Shown: piece after piece, positions 59,020 to 64,000 of the stretch | Layout of the letters: the number at the start of each line of letters is the position of its first letter | How positions within the stretch are numbered: position 1 is the stretch's first letter | NCBI RefSeq assembly: GCF_949628215.1 | Contig: NC_134310.1 | Location: 11,793,401 to 11,857,400, forward strand | Length of the DNA: 64,000 nt | DNA from: Phalacrocorax aristotelis | Lineage: Eukaryota; Chordata; Aves; Suliformes; Phalacrocoracidae | Direction: 5' to 3' | The notes under the pieces: generated by a model | What the model was told of the DNA's origin: nothing | What the model saw: only the letters and a program-made list of their open reading frames with translations | Databases searched by the model: none | Position numbers and translations under genes: made by a program

Positions 59020-62000
59020 ACTCTGCACATAAAGGGAGGCTAGTAATAAAACAGAATTACAAAGCATCCTTCAAATTAGCTTAGCTTCAAGTAGGCCTTC
59101 TTGTAAGTTTTCCCTTCTTAAATTGCTCTAGAAGGCAAGAAATTCAGCTTCTTTTAAAAGTAGTCCCCATTTTGCTTGGTGTGTCTTTGCCTCGTGCCAT
59201 CTTAAGAAATGGCAAAGAAATTCAGGATCTGATTGAGAAACAAATATAAGTGAGCTATCCATTATTTCAAAATACCCCAGAAAAAGGGACCCCAAAAATA
59301 TTTTTCCTCTAGATCTCTAATCTTTACTTTGGTTGACTGATTTCTCAAGGAAACACTAGCATTATATTCAAAGCTACATAATGCTTATGCATATTCTCAT
59401 TCCACCTTTCCACCACCTTACACATAGGAAAGGAACACAAGCGTACATCCAAAAAAATCTTTACATCTGAATATCTTGGTGTATAATGACTTTAACTCTG
59501 ACTGTACAAGACACTTCCTTCAAAAGAGTTTACAGTGGTAACATCAGCATAGTGTCTTGCTGTTTTTATAGGTATCTATAGTCACATGCATAAAAGACCC
59601 TTCTCCAGTCTTACAAATGAACATTTAATTCATGTTTATACTTCAAACAACTGCAACTCAAAGGGTGAAGCAAATTGTGTCTGTCCAACTGACTCCCATG
59701 CATGAAGTAGCTACTGTAAGCACCATCCCATCTTCTGCCCCAGCCCTTTGTAAGATACAACTGCTCATGAAGCTGAGAAAGCAGAAACAAAAACATGCTC
59801 ATGCTGGAGTCCATAAAGTTCACAATCCAGAGCACTAGTGGAGACTTGGCTCCATCTGGATTTAAGCCAATACACCAGGCTGCTCTGGAACACTGGAGAC
59901 TGAAGCACACATTCCCATCTGACTCCCAGTTGCAGCAGTGTTCACCTCTGGCAAATACACAGGCAAAACAACCAGAAGCAGTAGTGGCCTAAGCCACCAC
60001 AGGTTCTCCAGAGCTTATCTGTGAAAGTTATGACTCAGAGGCGAGTTCTATATAAGCTTCAGAACCGATCAACACATTTTGTAGGCTACTCATCTACCCC
60101 ATCTGGCTAGGGGGCCAGGAAGCCCCGGAATCCAACCCCACATCTGATATGCTCCAACATTCCCTCTAAAGTAGCAGTTGCAAAACATCAGTTCGGTGCC
60201 AGCTGGAGACTCCCCCATGGCAACAGAATGCACAGGTGGTCAGATCTGGTGGCTTTCCAGGACTTCTCACCCTTCACATCTGCAGTAGGGATATACCAAG
60301 TCACAGAATCTGCTTTTTGTTTCTCGCTCAAGGTAAGTATGTCTCTCTTACGCAGCACCTACAATTTTAAACAAGCAGTTTCTTTCAAAGCACAGAAGTA
60401 TTTTCAAACTGCAGAAAGAGCTGCAAATTTGATTTGAAAAAAACAAACAAAAAAACCACAGACTGTAAGTAGGGTGGTTTGTTTCAGAAGGGAAGCAGCA
60501 GCATTTATGTGCAGTATTAGAACGGACACACAGCTTTGACTAGCTACAACCACGAGAAAAAAATATATGGTTTCTTTGGGTACTGACATTTGCCCATACT
60601 TTGTAGTTATTACTGCAAGCTATAAGACCAGAATCGTTTTGGTGTATTTCTCATTTTCATTTTAAGTTTCTTTGCAGTATCAGTATTTGGAAATTGTAAC
60701 TTTCACAGCACATTTTAAACACTTAATTATATTCCTAATAGAGACAGTAGACTAAAAACATATCTGCAAATTTCTAGCATAATTTTTTTTGTGTCCTGAT
60801 CCATAGTTTCACTTTGGTTTTACAGTAAGCATGTATAAAATATTCTTTTTATTTTATTAATTAGTCATCCTAGAATATTTGTCCATACTAATGCAAGGCA
60901 AGATAACCAACAAAGAAATCTATGTCGAAACAGGGTAAAAAAAATGCTAGAACACTGCTGTAGGAATAAAAACACAGGAACCTGCAACTGATTTACCACT
61001 TTCACAGGACACAAGATGAAACCTCGCATTTAGTACAAATTAATCAGATTTTTCAGCTTATGGTATTGTACACTCTTGCTTTAATAATTTAAACCATTAA
61101 TATTTGTGTAGTACTCTGAAGGCATTTATACAGTTCAAACTACAAAAATGAATGTTTGAATTATTATTACAAAGAAGTCAAAATTACTGATTCTTTTCTT
61201 TAAATTACATGCTACATAAAACTAAAATAAAACACCCTTAAAAATAAATAATAATTTAAAAACTTTAAAAAGTATATGAGCTTTAGGAAAATATAATTAG
61301 CAAATTTAGTAATTAAAAAAACCCACCAGATAAAGCTAGGTGTACAAGAAATTAAAGACAGCTTCAAATGCTTTTAAGCAATATCAATGAAGAGATTAGA
61401 AGGTACACAGTACAGTAAAAAAAAAATCAGAGAAAAAATAAAGACCATAAAAATTTAGCACAGGTATACCTAAGCAGGGTTACAAAACAGAAATAGCAGT
61501 TCACTATAGCTCAAAGCTTTCTTCTGCATCTTGATTATGCTAATTACCCAAGATGGCTGACACCACAGTATTTTCTCCCTGATGTACAGTACATTCCCAT
61601 TTCAGCATTATAGGAAGTATATGCAAAGGAAAGAATGGTTTTCTGATACTACTTCAGCACAGTAGAAAAAACATAGATAGGAACATCGAACTATAGCAAC
61701 TATGAATAAAAGAAAAAATGTAAGGAGTGACACATGAAAGGAAAGGTAAGGAAGAAGGAATTAGGTATTTCTCTAAATTAGTTAAAGCATAGAACTATTC
61801 AGCAATAGCTCTTTTGTTCCTGGACAAATATTTAAGATGGTAGCTGTTATTTCTAGATAATCTTCCTTAGATTAAGGCTCACTGAAGCCCAATTTTGTGA
61901 GATCTCAGAAGTCTCCTTAGTAAAACATATATCATTCACACTCTGTACCCAGAAATATTAATCAACTCAACAGCTGTGGGAAGGTATGGAATTCTGAAAC

Positions 62001-62345
62001 ACCACAGTTGGATAGAAACAACACTACTTAACATATTAATAAATAAGAATCAGAAAGTTAAGATGACAGGAATATTTTCAGGCCAGCACAGAGAGAATTA
62101 GGTCAGCAGCTCTCATTAGCACTCTGTTTCAAACACAGCTGTAAATTTCTCATATATAACAAACTGTTTTCACTAAAGAAATGATCAAAAGCAGCAAATA
62201 CACTAAACTTGTGTGAAAAAGGTTATCAATGACCAGGCTTACAGACTGTGTTTAACTTAACCCATTAGAGATATTTATGAATTCACATATTTTAGATAAG
62301 CAGCTTCATACACATATATGATGTATTAAATTCATAAACACTTAC

Positions 62346-62389
62346 TGGATAATTTTTTTGGAGGGATGGAAGGATGGGTTCAGGTAGGG
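62346..62389 (-). CDS. TENT2: TENT2 (PAPD4/GLD2), small 44-bp coding exon
   Basis: On the minus strand two bases (CC) complete a codon and then encode LPEPILPSLQKNYP; human has LPEPILPSLQKIYP as I recall it. The acceptor is tttttatag and the donor gtaag. It enters in phase 1 and leaves in phase 0, joining the E of ECFNPTMQ in the next exon. This is the most upstream TENT2 exon seen; the catalytic nucleotidyltransferase part of the gene should lie right of the window. Confidence 0.93.
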
Positions 62390-64000
62390 CTATAAAAAAA
62401 AAGTTAACAGTTGCTGTGATTCATGTAATTCCTGGGTAACAATATCATATCAACTACACCAGAGTTGTACTGAAATTCTATCTTAGAAACATTCAAGAAC
62501 TTCACTTTTGTGTATTTTGTAAAATAAGTTATTCCACAAATCTTTCTGTTACTATATCTTGTATATAGTAGTATAAGAGGTTAATTCAACTAAAGGGAAG
62601 CTGTTACTAAGATACTGCTATTTGCAGAAGACATGAGAGACTCTACAGCAGCTGGGTATGAGTTGACTTTTGAAATTCATGGCTATAAGAAACTAGTTTA
62701 GGATTCCCTAAAGGAAATCAGAGCTTCATTCATTTTTCCCCCCCCTACATCTAATATGATTCTATCACAGCACAGGAAGTCTCCAGATACTGCATAAGTA
62801 CACATTCTTCAGCTGCAAAGTATTAGATACCGAGTCTCCAAAAGTAACCCAAAGATAAAAGTAACACCCAACCCACTCAGCAACAATTGCTAGCAAAATC
62901 CCCATAATACACATAAATACAGTCTAATGCCTTTAGCTGGTCTACTGAATGGCAAACAGGTTAAAGGTCATACAATTGTTTAGTTTATTTTGTGTTTGTT
63001 AATATCATTAATGTCTGTAACTTATGAAAGTCATGGATAGGGAAAGCATATATTGCACAATACAAGTAATGGGGAAAAAACCTTTCTCTCCCAGGTTAGA
63101 ATTTTATTCTATCTATGGCACCATCTAAAGTATTCACATCCTACTCGAGCCTTAGAGCAGCTACAGAACTGTTAGAACACTCCTCGTACTAAAGCTTCAA
63201 CATCATGTCTTCAGCATGTCTTTTTAAACAATTGTTTTATATAATTTACTAGGGAGAAGAATAATTAAGTTCAGCACACAGGACTTAGACTTGGGACTTA
63301 ATTCACCCTTCAGACAAGGTCTCACAGGGTAAGAGATGTTACAGAATCCTTTTTCCATAGGGACTAAGAATCAGAACAGCAGAATTCTTAGAACATGCTT
63401 GAGATATCTTCAAAGAGTATACTATATTATCTAGCAGGATTGCTAAGAATATGATCACAGCTGCTTTAATAATAATTTTTTAAAATTTCTAAACACCCAC
63501 AAACAAAATGAACAGCTTATTTCTACAAGATCTTGGATATTTTCCAATTATCTGCCATAATGAAAGAAAAGGCAACAAAATCTGAGCAATATGAGCAATC
63601 AAGATATTTCATCAGGGTCTGCATAATATATTAGGAGGATGGAGTTAAGGGGAAGTTACCCCTTGTCACATGCGTTTTCCTTTTCCTACTGTACAAGATA
63701 GACCTGTTACCTGGAGGAAAGTTCATGCACAAGACTGATGTATCTACAAAATAAACTCAAGACACACTAACCTTAGATTCAAAAGACTTCCACACAAGTA
63801 TGAGAATATGGAAATGGATTAATAAAGGAAAGAAGTTTGTCTAGTGAAGACGGGGATACTATTTACTGATAAAGAAAGCTTCCCCCCCCCCAAGTAACAT
63901 CAACAAAAGCCCTATTAGAAAATTCTATGACTAGGACACAAGCTGCTTTCAGTAGCAGAAGTGAAAAAAAGTTAAAATCTGCACAAATAAAACATCAGAA
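62390..64000 (-). other. TENT2: TENT2 intron, continues past the window
   Basis: Presumed intron upstream of the 44-bp exon. I searched for the expected preceding residues (SSYSLVLMVLHYLQ) and did not find them here. AT-rich, no recognised element. Confidence 0.7.

Larger units (their letters stand above)
55323..62345 (-). other. TENT2: TENT2 intron with an old ERVL-type LTR
   Basis: 7023 bp. Holds the LTR at 58397-59019, a (TA)n(CA)n microsatellite at about 55349-55374 and a 16-base G run at 57009-57024. Remaining sequence is AT-rich non-coding with no other recognised element. Confidence 0.83.

Noticed and set aside
59611-59910. A ~99-codon minus-strand frame in a TENT2 intron as a further exon.
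   Set aside because: It does not match TENT2 and the exons on both sides already join in phase.

Overview
The window looks like avian nuclear DNA. It is packed with CR1 LINEs and with LTR families of the bird ERVL type, whose LTRs begin TGTCATGGTTT and end GGGGCTGAACCACGACA. It also carries the last five coding exons of TENT2 (PAPD4/GLD2), a gene that is Z-linked in chicken (general knowledge, not shown here). No prokaryotic features, tRNA or rRNA genes, or CRISPR arrays were seen.

Layout. 1-9747 holds two ERVL-type proviruses on the + strand, one inside the other, with a further solo LTR of opposite orientation (6174-6670, TSD acagg) in the outer copy. 9748-11726 is featureless. 11727-12096 is a CR1 whose two parts lie in opposite orientation. 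12097-17123 is a minus-strand ERV with gag, pro and pol (called ERV-A here). 17124-19496 is a minus-strand CR1 ORF1 esterase remnant, split by an ERVL solo LTR (17186-17761, TSD gccat) and by a ~1 kb solo LTR of another family (18165-19157). 19497-29526 is a second minus-strand CR1 split by an 8.8 kb env-bearing ERV (ERV-B, 20281-29032), whose right-hand LTR is itself split by an ERVL solo LTR (27992-28571, TSD gcttt). ERV-B has a primer-binding site matching the 3' end of tRNA-Ser. 30098-36105 is a patchwork of CR1 and LTR pieces, including an ERV-A-type solo LTR (33037-34260) that hosts an ERVL LTR (33176-33673, TSD ctagg).

From about 36.1 kb rightward the density of elements falls and the host gene begins. 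TENT2 is on the minus strand: exons at 62346-62389, 55186-55322, 44633-44724, 40686-40765 and 38789-38863 (stop). Splice sites and phases all agree, giving the C-terminal ~141 residues of the poly(A) polymerase including the PAP-associated domain. Upstream exons lie beyond the right edge. Its introns hold two ERVL-type LTRs, both antisense to the gene, and three CR1 copies.

No gene cluster or novel host system was found. The most unusual signals are a tandem duplication inside the ERV-B envelope surface subunit, a 20-residue tandem repeat in the ERVL gag, a perfect 26-bp inverted repeat flanking a CR1 fragment, and the several-layer nesting around 17-29 kb. All retroviral copies are treated as fossils. 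All comparisons were made by eye.
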